A stretch of 64,000 nt of DNA from Bifidobacterium crudilactis (GTDB lineage Bacteria; Actinomycetota; Actinomycetes; Actinomycetales; Bifidobacteriaceae). Location of the stretch: positions 680,634-744,633 of the forward strand of contig NZ_JHAL01000002.1 of NCBI RefSeq assembly GCF_000738005.1, in the 5' to 3' direction. Numbering within the stretch: position 1 is the stretch's first letter; the number at the start of each line of letters is the position of its first letter. Positions 45,501 through 54,717 of this stretch are shown here, in pieces. The notes beneath the pieces were generated by a model. That model did not search any database. It was given only the letters and a program-made list of their open reading frames with translations, and was not told the DNA's origin. The translations under genes and the position numbers were made by a program.

Positions 45501-46400
45501 ATGAGCGACAACACGTCATTTCCGAACGACGGGCAATCCGGAAGCTCTGTGAGCAAGGAGCAGCCTCTGGGCTTCAAGCATGCGGCAAGCCCTGTAGGTA
45601 CCTTGCTCGACGATTTCGACAAGCGTAACCAGGCGGCCTTCATAGGGTATCTGCCCTATGGTTTTCCCGATCCGACGGTATCCCTTGATGCTTTCAGAAC
45701 CATCGTGGAGCACGGTGTGGATGTGGTCGAAATTGGATTGCCCTATTCCGACCCTGTTATGGACGGCCCGGTCATCCAGTCCGCGTCACAGATCGCCCTG
45801 CAGCATGGCGAGAGGATTGCAGGGGTGTTCGATGCGGTCGAGACCGTTGCGAATGCCGGTGGCACGCCACTGATCATGAGTTATTGGAACCTTATCTTCC
45901 ATTACGGGGTCGAGCGTTTTGCCAGGGACTTCTCCAATGCTGGCGGTGCCGGTCTGATAACCCCTGATCTGATACCCGATGAGGCGGGGGACTGGATCGA
46001 GGCTTCTGACCGTTACGGTCTGGACCGAATTTTCCTGGCTTCTCCCGATTCCTCAAGCGAGCGACTGAAAATTGTCGCAGAGCATTCGCGCGGCTTCGTC
46101 TATGCGGCCTCAAGAATGGGTGTGACGGGTGAACGCAGCAGCATCACCTCATCTCCGGAACTGCTGGTTCAACGCACTCGTCAGGCCGGGGCCGCCCACG
46201 TCTGCGTGGGCATTGGGGTGTCCACGCCTGAACAGGGGGCGAAAGTCGCCACCTATGCCGATGGCGTGATAGTGGGCTCCGCATTGGTGCATACGATGCT
46301 CGACGAGTCCGGAGCCGCAGTGGAGCCCGCTTTGGGGCTGGCTGCTTTGGCGAAGACCACCGAGCAACTGGCACAGGGCATTCATCAGGCCAGGCAGTAG
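45501..46400 (+). CDS. trpA: Tryptophan synthase alpha chain
   Basis: 299-residue TIM-barrel enzyme that releases indole from indole-glycerol phosphate. Seen: FIGYLPYGFPDP, VDVVEIGLPYSDPVMDGPVIQ (catalytic Glu and Asp), YWNLIFHYG, and VGIGVSTPEQ with GSALV. A Ser-rich N-terminal extension of about 30 residues precedes the barrel. GGAGAG before the ATG; only 4 bases after the trpCB stop. Confidence 0.98.
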   Translation: MSDNTSFPNDGQSGSSVSKEQPLGFKHAASPVGTLLDDFDKRNQAAFIGYLPYGFPDPTVSLDAFRTIVEHGVDVVEIGLPYSDPVMDGPVIQSASQIALQHGERIAGVFDAVETVANAGGTPLIMSYWNLIFHYGVERFARDFSNAGGAGLITPDLIPDEAGDWIEASDRYGLDRIFLASPDSSSERLKIVAEHSRGFVYAASRMGVTGERSSITSSPELLVQRTRQAGAAHVCVGIGVSTPEQGAKVATYADGVIVGSALVHTMLDESGAAVEPALGLAALAKTTEQLAQGIHQARQ

Positions 46401-46487
46401 CTTCGTGGCTGCCTTCATACCCGTGGAATCCACGCACGGCACACCTTTGGACGCCGGTTCAAAGCCGATGTCAGTTATCGAGGAATC

Positions 46488-47507
46488 ATGACACTTGCAT
46501 ATATCCCCTCACCTTCGATCTCACAGTTTTCGATTGGTCCGATCACCATTCATTTCTATGCGATCACCATGCTCGTAGCCATCGCAGTCGCGATCTGGAT
46601 GGCCTCGGTCAGATGGAAGCGTCTCGGCGGCACCACCGACCAGATTTTCGACATCGCCATCTGCGCCGTGCCCGCGGGTATCATCGGGGCGCGTCTGTAT
46701 CATGTGGTGACCACTCCGGAGCGTTTCTTCGGGCCTGACGGGCACTGGGTCGACATGTTCAAGATCTGGCAGGGAGGCCTTGGCATCTGGGGCGCTGTCC
46801 TCTTGGGTGCTCTGGCGGCGTGGGCATGGTGCCGACATCGTCATTACCCGGCGGCTCTGCTCTGTGACGCCATCGCGCCGGCACTGCTGGTCGCTCAGGC
46901 CATAGGACGCCTGGGCAACTGGTTCAATCAGGAGTTGTATGGTGCGCCTACCACTCTGCCATGGGGCCTGAAGCTCAACACCAGTGGTACCTCAATAGGT
47001 TCGACGGAACAGTGCTACGACGGCAGCACATGCCCGACCGGCACGCTGTTCCAGCCCACCTTCCTGTATGAGATGATATGGAATCTCATCGGCGCGGCCC
47101 TGCTGATCTGGATCGGGCGCAAAGCGGTCCGCGTTCTTAAGGCCGGAGCATTGTTCACCTTGTACATCATCTGGTATACGGCCGGAAGAACATGGATCGA
47201 GTCCTTGCGCATCGATTTCGCGCACGAGTTCCTCGGTGTTCGCGTCAACGTCTGGGTGTCGATGGCGGTGTTCGTGCTGGGCGTGATGGCATTCGTCCTG
47301 GTCATAAATCGCGGGAAGTCCACGGCGCTCCTGGCTGAAAAGCTGCGTACGGTCACCGAGATGGAAGAGCGACGACTCAGAGAATCCGAAGGGCAGGATT
47401 CGGCGAGCAGTGATAGCGCCGACGCCGCGGTATCCGGCGTTACGTCGCATTCCCCGGAAGCGTCCGGAAGGGATGTCGAGTCCGAGAAGCTATCTCAAGA
47501 GCAGTAA
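46488..47507 (+). CDS. lgt: Prolipoprotein diacylglyceryl transferase
   Basis: 339-residue membrane enzyme that adds diacylglycerol to lipoprotein Cys. Seen: seven hydrophobic helices, YAITMLVAIAVAIWM, RLYHVVT, and the signature GRLGNWFNQELYG. The last 55 residues are a polar Ser/Glu-rich tail. It would act on lipoproteins such as the one at 26190. Confidence 0.97.
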   Translation: MTLAYIPSPSISQFSIGPITIHFYAITMLVAIAVAIWMASVRWKRLGGTTDQIFDIAICAVPAGIIGARLYHVVTTPERFFGPDGHWVDMFKIWQGGLGIWGAVLLGALAAWAWCRHRHYPAALLCDAIAPALLVAQAIGRLGNWFNQELYGAPTTLPWGLKLNTSGTSIGSTEQCYDGSTCPTGTLFQPTFLYEMIWNLIGAALLIWIGRKAVRVLKAGALFTLYIIWYTAGRTWIESLRIDFAHEFLGVRVNVWVSMAVFVLGVMAFVLVINRGKSTALLAEKLRTVTEMEERRLRESEGQDSASSDSADAAVSGVTSHSPEASGRDVESEKLSQEQ

Positions 47508-47547
47508 GGCAGTGTCTTCGTCTCTCACCCTCCCTAGAATGGAAAAC

Positions 47548-48213
47548 ATGCAGATTCACATAGCTCCGAGTATTTTGTCCGCTGACTTCGCCAATCTGGA
47601 AAGAGATCTCAAGGCAATCTCAAATGCGGATATGGTTCACGTCGATGTCATGGATCATCATTTCGTACCCAATCTCACCTTGGGCGAACCTATCGTCAAA
47701 CGTATCTGCGAGGTCACTGACCTTCCGGTAGATGTGCATCTGATGATCGAGGACCCCGACAGGTGGGCCCCTGAGTTCGCCAAACTCGGAGCATCATCGG
47801 TGACCTTCCATATGGGAGCCACACATGCTCCCGTTCGTCTGGCCCGTCAGCTCAGGGAGATGGGTGTAAAAGCCTGTTTTGCCGTTCGCCCGGCCGAATC
47901 GGTGGAACCCATCTTCGACATTCTCGATGAATTCGACATGATTCTGATCATGACCGTCGAGCCCGGCTTCGGCGGGCAGAAGTTCCTGGCGAATCAGATG
48001 GCCAAAACACGCAGGCTGCGTGACGAAATCACCAGACGAGGCCTGAACACGCATATTCAGGTTGACGGGGGAGTCAGCCCCAGCACCGCTCCGACCGTTG
48101 CAGAGGCCGGTGCCGATGTTCTGGTGGCCGGTTCGGCCGTCTATGGTGCAGAGAATCCCGCACAGGCCATCGATGCCATCAGGGCACAGGCACAAGAGCA
48201 CTTTCGCGCGTAA
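47548..48213 (+). CDS. rpe: Ribulose-phosphate 3-epimerase
   Basis: 221-residue TIM-barrel epimerase linking ribulose- and xylulose-5-phosphate, the latter a substrate of the bifid shunt. Seen: APSILSADFANL, VHVDVMDHHFVPN, TVEPGFGGQKF and QVDGGVSPST. Two in-frame ATG codons (47539 and 47548) exist; TAGAAT at 47535-47540 could be a -10 box, in which case the mRNA may begin at the second ATG without a leader. Confidence 0.97.
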   Translation: MQIHIAPSILSADFANLERDLKAISNADMVHVDVMDHHFVPNLTLGEPIVKRICEVTDLPVDVHLMIEDPDRWAPEFAKLGASSVTFHMGATHAPVRLARQLREMGVKACFAVRPAESVEPIFDILDEFDMILIMTVEPGFGGQKFLANQMAKTRRLRDEITRRGLNTHIQVDGGVSPSTAPTVAEAGADVLVAGSAVYGAENPAQAIDAIRAQAQEHFRA

Positions 48214-48232
48214 GAGGAAGCAAGGATAGAGC

Positions 48233-48496
48233 ATGAAGACATTCGATTCGCTGTTCAAGGAACTTTCGGAAAAAGCAGCCAGCAATGCAGCGGGGTCTCT
48301 GACGGTTGACGAACTCGCCAAGGGCACCCATTTCATCGGCAAGAAAATCGTGGAAGAGGCCGGGGAGACCTGGATCGCTGCGGAATATGAAGGCGCTGAC
48401 CGCACGGCTGAGGAAATGAGCCAGTTGCTATACCATCTTCAGGTCATGATGATCGACAGGGGCATCGATCTCGAGGATGTGTACCGCTATCTGTGA
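48233..48496 (+). CDS. hisE: Phosphoribosyl-ATP diphosphatase
   Basis: 87-residue helical pyrophosphohydrolase of histidine synthesis. Seen: [12 protein letters not shown], then [17 protein letters not shown] and [14 protein letters not shown], the MazG-like metal-binding acidic helices. It precedes hisG by 29 bases. Confidence 0.95.
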   Translation: MKTFDSLFKELSEKAASNAAGSLTVDELAKGTHFIGKKIVEEAGETWIAAEYEGADRTAEEMSQLLYHLQVMMIDRGIDLEDVYRYL

Positions 48497-48525
48497 GCGC
48501 TTGACCGGCAAGTTGAGGAGAAGAG

Positions 48526-49377
48526 ATGTTAAGAATTGCAGTGCCTAACAAAGGCATGCTTTCAGAGCCTGCCTGGAATATGCTGTCCGAGGCGGGATAC
48601 CGACTTCGCAGCAATCCAAGGCAGCTGGTGGTCGAAGACCCCGACAACGATATCGAGCTGTTTTATCTTCGACCAATAGACATAGCGGTGTATGTCGGCC
48701 GTGGAACCGTGGACGTCGGCGTAACCGGGCGTGATCTGCTGCTGAACTCTGGCACGAAGGCGGTGGAGCATCTGCAGCTCGGTTTCGGTGCATCCACCTT
48801 CCGTTTCGCCGCGCCGAATGACTCGGATATTTCCCGTCTTGAAGACATCGACGGCAAGCGTGTGGCGAGTTCCTTCGACAAACTGGTGGATGATTACCTG
48901 AAGTCCAATGGCATTACCGCTGATATCATCCACTTGGACGGAGCTGTCGAGTCCTCCGTGCACCTGGGTGTCGCGGATTTGATAGCCGACGTGGTATCGA
49001 CCGGAACGACACTGAGGAATGCCGGGTTGAGGATTTTCGGTGACCCGATTCTGCACTCCGAGGCCATCCTGATACGGTCTCCGAGAATCTCCACGGAGGA
49101 TGAGAGGCTCACCGTGCTCAGCAGGAGACTGCAGGGCGTATTGACCGCGCAGCGGTATGTGTTGATGGACTATGACATTCCCGTCGAGAAGGTGGCTTTG
49201 GCTGTAGGCGTCACCCCCGGCTTCGAATCGCCGACGGTTTCATCGCTGCACGACAAGCAGTGGGCTGCGGTACGCGCCATGGTCCCCAAGCAAGAGGTCA
49301 ACAATCTCATGGACCGGCTTTACGACATAGGTGCCCGAGCGATTATCGTAACCGCGTTGCAGGCATCGAGAATGTGA
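48526..49377 (+). CDS. hisG: ATP phosphoribosyltransferase (long form)
   Basis: 283-residue first enzyme of histidine synthesis. Seen: [54 protein letters not shown], and a C-terminal regulatory domain of about 75 residues ending ALQASRM, so it is the long, histidine-sensitive form. GAGGAGAAGAG before the ATG. Confidence 0.97.
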   Translation: MLRIAVPNKGMLSEPAWNMLSEAGYRLRSNPRQLVVEDPDNDIELFYLRPIDIAVYVGRGTVDVGVTGRDLLLNSGTKAVEHLQLGFGASTFRFAAPNDSDISRLEDIDGKRVASSFDKLVDDYLKSNGITADIIHLDGAVESSVHLGVADLIADVVSTGTTLRNAGLRIFGDPILHSEAILIRSPRISTEDERLTVLSRRLQGVLTAQRYVLMDYDIPVEKVALAVGVTPGFESPTVSSLHDKQWAAVRAMVPKQEVNNLMDRLYDIGARAIIVTALQASRM

Positions 49378-49381
49378 GAAC

Positions 49382-49996
49382 ATGCAGACGCCGGAGACAA
49401 GCTCAGACACCAAATTCAGTCCTGAACCGAAAAACGTTCTGTGGACGATACCCAATGCGATAAGCGTGTTGCGTATCCTCACCATCCCGGTTATCGCCGT
49501 GTTGGTGTCCCAAAGGCATCTGATGATTTCACTGGTACTGATTGCGGTCTCCGCGGCTTCAGATGGTGTCGACGGCTTCATAGCGAGACGCTTCAATCAG
49601 GTGAGCAGGGTCGGGCAGATTCTTGATCCCATCGCCGACAGGATGCTGATCCTCTGCACCATCGTGGCCTTGGGTTTTGCGCAGATTCTTCCATGGTGGC
49701 TGTTGGTCGTCGTGGGTTTGCGCGATCTGGTGATGGGGGTGCTCATACTTATACTGGCGCAGCACGGCTACGGTCCTCTGCCGGTGCATTATGCGGGGAA
49801 GACGGGCACAGCGATGCTGATGCTGGCCATTCCTGCCTTGATTCTCGCGGATTTTCAGGAGACCCATTTCTTTGGCATTCTGCACCTCGTCGCGCTGGCC
49901 GCCGTGCTTTGGGGCGTGGTATTGTATTGGTTCGCCGGGGTGCTGTATATCTTTCAGGGTGTAGGTCTGATACGGGATGACACGCTTCATGACTGA
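49382..49996 (+). CDS. CDP-alcohol phosphatidyltransferase (PgsA-type)
   Basis: 204-residue membrane enzyme of phospholipid synthesis. Seen: CDP-alcohol motif DGVDGFIARRFNQVSRVGQ followed by LDPIAD, i.e. the DGxxAR-x8-GxxxDxxxD pattern, and about five hydrophobic helices. Synteny with Mycobacterium (pgsA2 next to DUF881, small membrane protein, DUF881, GarA) supports the assignment. Glycerol-3-phosphate is the probable acceptor, but other head groups are possible. Confidence 0.88.
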   Translation: MQTPETSSDTKFSPEPKNVLWTIPNAISVLRILTIPVIAVLVSQRHLMISLVLIAVSAASDGVDGFIARRFNQVSRVGQILDPIADRMLILCTIVALGFAQILPWWLLVVVGLRDLVMGVLILILAQHGYGPLPVHYAGKTGTAMLMLAIPALILADFQETHFFGILHLVALAAVLWGVVLYWFAGVLYIFQGVGLIRDDTLHD

Positions 49997-50972
49997 TGAA
50001 TTCCACATGCCGCTTTCATTTGAGGTGACCCCTGACAGGGTGCCCATCCATCGTCGTGCGGTGTTTTCGAATTCGGTCCATGCAATCACACAGACCACTA
50101 TTGCTCTGGAAGCTCATGACCCGCTCACCGGTAGCATCCGAAGGCGCAAACTTGCCGACGAATCCTTGAGACTCATCGACGACCTGACCAATCGTCCCAT
50201 GGATCCGATGTTCGAGGACGCCTTGCTGATTCCCAATGGGCATAGGTCGAAGTTCGCCATATGGTTCGGTCGAGCGGTCGTATTCCTCATATGTCTGGCA
50301 GTAGGCTTCTCCGGTTGCCTGATTATCCGGGATTTGCATCAGGACACCAGGCAGAAGGTTCGGCAGGAGCTGGCTGCACAGATTCAGTCGGCATCCTCCC
50401 GTTCGGATGAGTTGTCCAACAATGTCGACGATCTGCGTAGCCAGATAGACAAGCTGTCGGCGGAGGTCGGCGGAGGCAGCAACAGCGCTTTGGCCGACAA
50501 AGAGAATATTCTCAATGGCGGTACTTCGGTCGAAGGGCCCGGAATAACCGTAACCTTGACGGATCCGCTTGCGGCATCGTCAGACAATGGCGATAGCAGT
50601 AGCGGTAATTCGGCTGATTCATCCCATATCCGCGTAGTCTCTGACGCGGACCTGCAGTCCTTCGTCTCAAAACTCTGGGCTGCCGGAGCGGAAGCCATTG
50701 CCATCAACGGCAATAGGATAGGTGTGCAGACCTCTGTTCGTACTGCAGGTTCGACGATTCTCGTGGGTGTAGAGTCTGTTCAAAGCCCATACACTATCGA
50801 GGCGATCGGCAGCAAGGACTCCCTGAAGAAGGCTATGAGCGCTGATTCCGAGGGGAACCTGTTCTCCTCGTTGAAACAGGCGGGTATCTATCCTCAGGTG
50901 TCGAGCAAGGATTCGATTACCATGGAGGCTGCAGGTTCTCCGGATCTGTCGTATGCGAAAAGAGAGGAATAG
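49989..50972 (+). CDS. DUF881 family membrane protein
   Basis: Roughly 327-residue protein with a cytosolic N-terminus of about 95 residues, one membrane helix (AIWFGRAVVFLICLAVGF), a coiled coil (HQDTRQKVRQELAAQIQ) and an extracytoplasmic DUF881 domain with EGPGITVTLTDP and AEAIAINGNRIG. Its start overlaps the preceding gene; the ATG at 49977 is an alternative. A Ser/Asp-rich loop splits the domain. Family function is unknown; a link to cell division or envelope has been suggested from context. Confidence 0.85.
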   Translation: MTDEFHMPLSFEVTPDRVPIHRRAVFSNSVHAITQTTIALEAHDPLTGSIRRRKLADESLRLIDDLTNRPMDPMFEDALLIPNGHRSKFAIWFGRAVVFLICLAVGFSGCLIIRDLHQDTRQKVRQELAAQIQSASSRSDELSNNVDDLRSQIDKLSAEVGGGSNSALADKENILNGGTSVEGPGITVTLTDPLAASSDNGDSSSGNSADSSHIRVVSDADLQSFVSKLWAAGAEAIAINGNRIGVQTSVRTAGSTILVGVESVQSPYTIEAIGSKDSLKKAMSADSEGNLFSSLKQAGIYPQVSSKDSITMEAAGSPDLSYAKREE

Positions 50973-50974
50973 GT

Positions 50975-51307
50975 ATGGCGGCTGTACTTGGTTTGGTGGT
51001 CGGGGTAGTGGGGGGAATCTTCCTTCAGCCTGATATTCCGATTGTGCTTCAGCCCTATCTGCCGATTATGGTGGTGGCTGCACTCGATGCCTTGCTGGGA
51101 GCCGCACGGTCCTTTTTCGAGCGCAGCTTTTCCGACAAGGTTTTCGTCATATCCTTTTTGTCGAATGTGATTACCGCGGCCTTGCTGGTGCTGCTGGGCA
51201 ATCAGCTCGGCGTGGGTTCACAGCTTCAGACTGCGGTTATCGTGGTTCTCGGCATACGGATATTCTCCAATGTCTCCTCCATCCGTCGTTTCATCTTCAG
51301 AGGGTGA
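50975..51307 (+). CDS. sbp: Small basic membrane protein (Sbp, DUF1290)
   Basis: 110-residue membrane protein with four hydrophobic segments (AAVLGLVVGVVGGIFL, LPIMVVAALDALLGAA, VFVISFLSNVITAALLVLLG, TAVIVVLGIRIFSN) and a basic end. It lies between two DUF881 genes with 2 and 9 bases to the neighbours, the same order as in other actinobacteria. The role is unknown. Confidence 0.88.
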   Translation: MAAVLGLVVGVVGGIFLQPDIPIVLQPYLPIMVVAALDALLGAARSFFERSFSDKVFVISFLSNVITAALLVLLGNQLGVGSQLQTAVIVVLGIRIFSNVSSIRRFIFRG

Positions 51308-51316
51308 GGCTTGCGT

Positions 51317-52213
51317 ATGACAGAGCAGCATGATTCACATAAGGATTCGACGCGGACAGGCGAGGGCACGCCTGAGGAACGCTCGGACGAGTACAGATTC
51401 GCTCATAGGAGCGCGGAGGGGGAGACGCGTCCTCGTACGGACAGGCGTCACCGCCATCGCAGCAATGACAACACGGACACCGGTTCGTTTCCTATGGTCA
51501 GGCGACGTCCTTCGCGCTCGGTGAACGTCAATGCCAAACGCGCTCGTATGGTCACCAGTGTGTTGGTGGCTCTGCTCTGCGCCTTGCTGGGTTTCGGATA
51601 TGTGGTCCAGGTGCGGAACACATCCTCTTCGTATGAGTCCTTGAGTGAGGATGAGCTGGTTCGCGTCTTGGACGAGACCAGTACCCAGGTGGATAAATTG
51701 GAGCAGCGCCGCAATGAATTGAACCGGCAGCTCACCTCCATTCAGTCTGCGGCGGACAAGCAGAAGGAGGCCGAGAAGATTGCCGAGCAAAATGCGCAGA
51801 CGAGCGGTATCCTCTCCGGAAGGCTGCCTGCGGAGGGCAAGGGTGTGACCATTGTGGTCACCCAGCATGACACGCGTGTCGATGCAGCCACGATGTTCAC
51901 CCTTATCGAGGAACTGAGGAATGCAGGCGCCGAGGTCATTTCCTTCAATTCGGTGCGTATTGTCACGTCGAGTTATGTGAAAGACGCGAAGAGCGGCCTT
52001 GTCGTTGACGGGAGCCAGCTCTCAAGTCCTTACACCATCAAGGCCATAGGTAATCCCTCAGACCTCCAGAACGCCATTCAGATCGCAGGGGGAGTGGGTT
52101 CCAGATTGAAGGTGTCCTTCAACGCGACGGTCAGCGTCACCCAGAACGATAGTGTCAGAATTGACGAGGTTCGCCAACCTCAGCAATATCAGTATGCAAG
52201 AACGGTAGAATAG
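51317..52213 (+). CDS. DUF881 family membrane protein (second)
   Basis: 298-residue paralogue of the protein at 49989. Seen: an N-terminal Arg/Asp-rich cytosolic region of about 75 residues, a membrane helix (MVTSVLVALLCALLGFGYVV), a coiled coil (ETSTQVDKLEQRRNELNRQL) and the DUF881 domain with GKGVTIVVTQHD and GAEVISFNSVRI. GTGAGG precedes the ATG at 51317. Confidence 0.88.
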   Translation: MTEQHDSHKDSTRTGEGTPEERSDEYRFAHRSAEGETRPRTDRRHRHRSNDNTDTGSFPMVRRRPSRSVNVNAKRARMVTSVLVALLCALLGFGYVVQVRNTSSSYESLSEDELVRVLDETSTQVDKLEQRRNELNRQLTSIQSAADKQKEAEKIAEQNAQTSGILSGRLPAEGKGVTIVVTQHDTRVDAATMFTLIEELRNAGAEVISFNSVRIVTSSYVKDAKSGLVVDGSQLSSPYTIKAIGNPSDLQNAIQIAGGVGSRLKVSFNATVSVTQNDSVRIDEVRQPQQYQYARTVE

Positions 52214-52218
52214 CGAAT

Positions 52219-52662
52219 ATGACTGATCCGATTCCAACAGCTGGCGAAACGACCATCATTGGTATGCCAGCACTTCATATGCCCGTGGTAACCAGCGCTG
52301 ATCGACCTTTGTCGAAGGACGACCTTGAAACGATCGCAAAGCTTTCCGAGGGTACCGCATTGTTGATTTCCACCAGGGGAGCCGTTTCCGGTTCGCGTTA
52401 CCTTCTCGATGAGGACAAGGTGACAGTCGGTAGGGACCCGAATGCCGATATTCTTCTGGACGATTCCACCGTTTCGAGAGCTCATGCCCTGTTCCGGAGA
52501 GTCGGGAATGCCTTCCACGTCGTGGATGCAGGAAGTCTCAATGGGACCTACGTCAACCGTGAACGTGTTGACGACGCCGAATTGCACAACGGGGACGAAA
52601 TCATGGTGGGGAAGTTCCGCCTGGTATTCTTCACGAAATCCGCTGTTATGCAGTCACTCTGA
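52219..52662 (+). CDS. garA: FHA-domain protein (GarA-like)
   Basis: 147-residue forkhead-associated protein that binds phosphothreonine. Seen: N-terminal ETTIIG, matching the region that Ser/Thr kinases phosphorylate in GarA, and the FHA core VTVGRDPNADILLDDSTVSRAHAL with SLNGTYVN and NGDEIMVGKFRLVF. In mycobacteria and corynebacteria the homologue controls 2-oxoglutarate and glutamate flux. It lies directly before a MerR gene, the usual neighbour. Confidence 0.88.
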   Translation: MTDPIPTAGETTIIGMPALHMPVVTSADRPLSKDDLETIAKLSEGTALLISTRGAVSGSRYLLDEDKVTVGRDPNADILLDDSTVSRAHALFRRVGNAFHVVDAGSLNGTYVNRERVDDAELHNGDEIMVGKFRLVFFTKSAVMQSL

Positions 52663-52754
52663 TTCCTGCTGCGGCGTTAGACTGAAATCATTAGTCAGAA
52701 TTGCATGCTTGGAATTTCAGGCATGTGGGGATTTCAGAAGCGAGAGGCGCAGAG

Positions 52755-53420
52755 ATGACAGCAGACGGGCGTGACGGGCACAAAGACGGCGAGACTACTC
52801 TCAGACTTCATGTTCCTTTGGAGCAGCGTGACGATCTCAGAGCCGATGATGCGATACAGGGGGAGTTGTTCGGTTTCCCCGAGGATGACAGTGACATCCG
52901 TGGTTACCGTGGCACCGTAGCGTCCAAGGTGGCCGGAATCACCTACCGTCAACTGGATTATTGGGCGCGTAAGCAGATTGTCGAGCCTTCTATCAACCCT
53001 TCACACGGTTCGGGATCACGCCGACTGTATTCCTTCAAGGACATCGTGATTCTCGCAGTGTCCAAGAAGCTCCTGGATGCCGGTGTGAATCTGCAGAATG
53101 TCACGACGGCCATCGGGTACTTGCTCCAGCGCGATGCGCAACATCTCGAAGACGTAACCATCATGTGCGACGGCTCGGATGTTCGAGAGTGCACCGATGT
53201 CGAACAGCTTTCCGAGATGATGAATTCCGGCAAGGCCGTCTTCGCAGTGTCGGTGAGCTCGTTATGGCATCAGATGGAACAGCAGCTCGAGCACGAGGAC
53301 TTCGTGGAAATTCGTCGTTCGTCAAATCGCAAGCCAGCAGGACGTCCTATCGACGAGCTGACTGAAATGCGCATGCGTCGCCGTCTGGAAGCACAACGAA
53401 CCGAACGCGAAAGAGCCTAA
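52755..53420 (+). CDS. MerR-family regulator (FtsR-like)
   Basis: 221-residue regulator. Seen: HTH in KVAGITYRQLDYWARKQIVEPS with SGSRRLYSFKDIVILAVSKKLLDAG, then a long helical C-terminus. The N-terminal 50 residues are acidic. Position after a GarA-like gene matches Rv1828/FtsR, a regulator tied to cell division in corynebacteria. The ATG at 52755 was chosen because it follows GAGAGG-like sequence; a reading from 52701 adds a non-family segment. Confidence 0.88.
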   Translation: MTADGRDGHKDGETTLRLHVPLEQRDDLRADDAIQGELFGFPEDDSDIRGYRGTVASKVAGITYRQLDYWARKQIVEPSINPSHGSGSRRLYSFKDIVILAVSKKLLDAGVNLQNVTTAIGYLLQRDAQHLEDVTIMCDGSDVRECTDVEQLSEMMNSGKAVFAVSVSSLWHQMEQQLEHEDFVEIRRSSNRKPAGRPIDELTEMRMRRRLEAQRTERERA

Positions 53421-53428
53421 CTCACTAG

Positions 53429-53471
53429 GGTCCCGTTGGTTTCTGCAGTCAATTCTGGTACCCACGGGACC
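53429..53471 (+). terminator. Hairpin after the MerR gene
   Basis: Eight-bp GC-rich arms GGTCCCGT and ACGGGACC directly after the stop. No T-run follows, so action is uncertain. Confidence 0.45.
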
Positions 53472-53706
53472 ACCCAAAAAGACTACACATAGGGATTGGA
53501 AAACCATATCAACAACGCCGTTGATTTCTATTTGGTCCCAGTCATTGTCTGATTCACAGTACGCATGTTACTCCGTGCACGGTACTCATATGCTCAGCAA
53601 GCAATGCAGTCACTACAACGGTTGTACTGGAGTTTCGCCACAAACCAGGTATTGGATTGTGATAAGAAATCCAGTCATATAGACATACGGCACCTATAAG
53701 GGTAAC

Positions 53707-53846
53707 AGTGCCGTGTGCGTGTGGTTATGTCAGCAAGTGTGGTGTTGCTTGCGATATAACCACACGACGTTACGAGGAATAGTGCTGCATGCGTGTGGTT
53801 ATGTCAGCAAGTGTGGTGTTGCTTGCGATATAACCACACGACGTTA
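53707..53846. repeat. Two tandem palindromic repeats (74-bp period)
   Basis: A 56-bp core is identical at 53717-53772 and 53791-53846; the copies start with AGTGCC/AGTGCT at 53707 and 53781. Each core folds into a hairpin with arms CGTGTGGTTAT and ATAACCACACG and inner GCAAG/CTTGC. The spacing and palindromy resemble small mobile or REP-like elements. Confidence 0.85.
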
Positions 53847-53871
53847 TGTCAGATGGAATCTGACATAACGT
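53841..53871 (-). terminator. Perfect 14-bp hairpin beside the HAD gene
   Basis: ACGTTATGTCAGAT and its exact complement with a GGA loop, just after the stop of the minus-strand phosphatase gene. No T-run; it may be a terminator or part of the neighbouring repeats. Confidence 0.5.
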
Positions 53872-53874
53872 ACA

Positions 53875-54597
53875 TTATCGGCTAACCTTGAAGTATTCCT
53901 CAACAGCACCGTCAAGTTCTTCTACGTGCTGGATGATACGGCATGCGCCGTGCTGTTTGAGTTCGCCTTCTTCGGCGTAACCCCAGGCGCATCCTATGGC
54001 GTCCAGTCCAACGGCGATGGCGCCGTCGACATCGGTCCAGCGGTCGCCGACCATCACGGCACGGTCTCCAGCGTCACTGTGGAATCCGATGTGGTCGAAA
54101 GCGTATCGGATGACCTGATCTTTGTTGATGCGGCTGTTGTCTTTGCTGGCACCATAGATTCCGTCGACCATATTGTCGATGCCGAAATGTTTGCATACGG
54201 GAATGGCCTGGTATTCGGGTTTGCATGTGGCGACGGCCAGAAGGTATCCGTCCTTGCGTAGCTGTTCGAGTTGCTCCGGTATACCGTCGTAGACGGAATT
54301 CACCAGGCACCCTGGCACCTTATGCTGAGGATTCATCGGATCCGTGAAGTGGTCGATTTCCGAGTAGTACTTGCGGTAGAGTGCGACGGCTTCGGTCAGG
54401 GTCGTGCCACTGAGGCCATTGCGCTGCAGGGATTCGATGATTGCTGGACCTATGAAGCGATGGAGTTCTTCCTGGTCGGGAATCGGCTGGTGCAGGTCGG
54501 TCAGCGTCTGTGTGACGGATGCGATGATGCCGGGTGCGGATTCCGTCAAGGTGCCGTCCAAGTCCAGCAATACTATGCGTTTCGCTGTTGTTGCCAT
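53875..54597 (-). CDS. HAD-family phosphatase (Gph-like)
   Basis: 240-residue haloacid-dehalogenase hydrolase, cytosolic. Seen: motif I LLDLDGTLTES, helical cap, motif II VATCKP (Thr), and motif III/IV VMVGDRWTDVDGA. Family members dephosphorylate phosphoglycolate or similar small molecules. Next to rbpA on the same strand with 120 bases between. Substrate cannot be told. Confidence 0.88.
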   Translation of the reverse strand: MATTAKRIVLLDLDGTLTESAPGIIASVTQTLTDLHQPIPDQEELHRFIGPAIIESLQRNGLSGTTLTEAVALYRKYYSEIDHFTDPMNPQHKVPGCLVNSVYDGIPEQLEQLRKDGYLLAVATCKPEYQAIPVCKHFGIDNMVDGIYGASKDNSRINKDQVIRYAFDHIGFHSDAGDRAVMVGDRWTDVDGAIAVGLDAIGCAWGYAEEGELKQHGACRIIQHVEELDGAVEEYFKVSR

Positions 54598-54717
54598 ATC
54601 CGTATCTTTCCCCTAGCGGTGCCTTGTAGCGACGCTCGTTTCGTCACCGATGCATGCACCCGTCACCTATGCTGTGATACTGCAATTGGCACGGTGCTAA
54701 CAGTTAATGATTCGAGG

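Larger units (their letters stand above)
53421..53874. other. Convergent intergenic region rich in palindromes
   Basis: 454 bases between convergent genes with no open gene. It holds a hairpin with arms GGTCCCGT and ACGGGACC (53429-53471), then the tandem palindromes described at 53707 and a perfect 14-bp hairpin at 53841-53871. Confidence 0.6.

Noticed and set aside
53707..53846. CRISPR-like array
   Set aside because: Only two copies, no unique spacers of constant length between short repeats, strongly palindromic long units and no cas genes.
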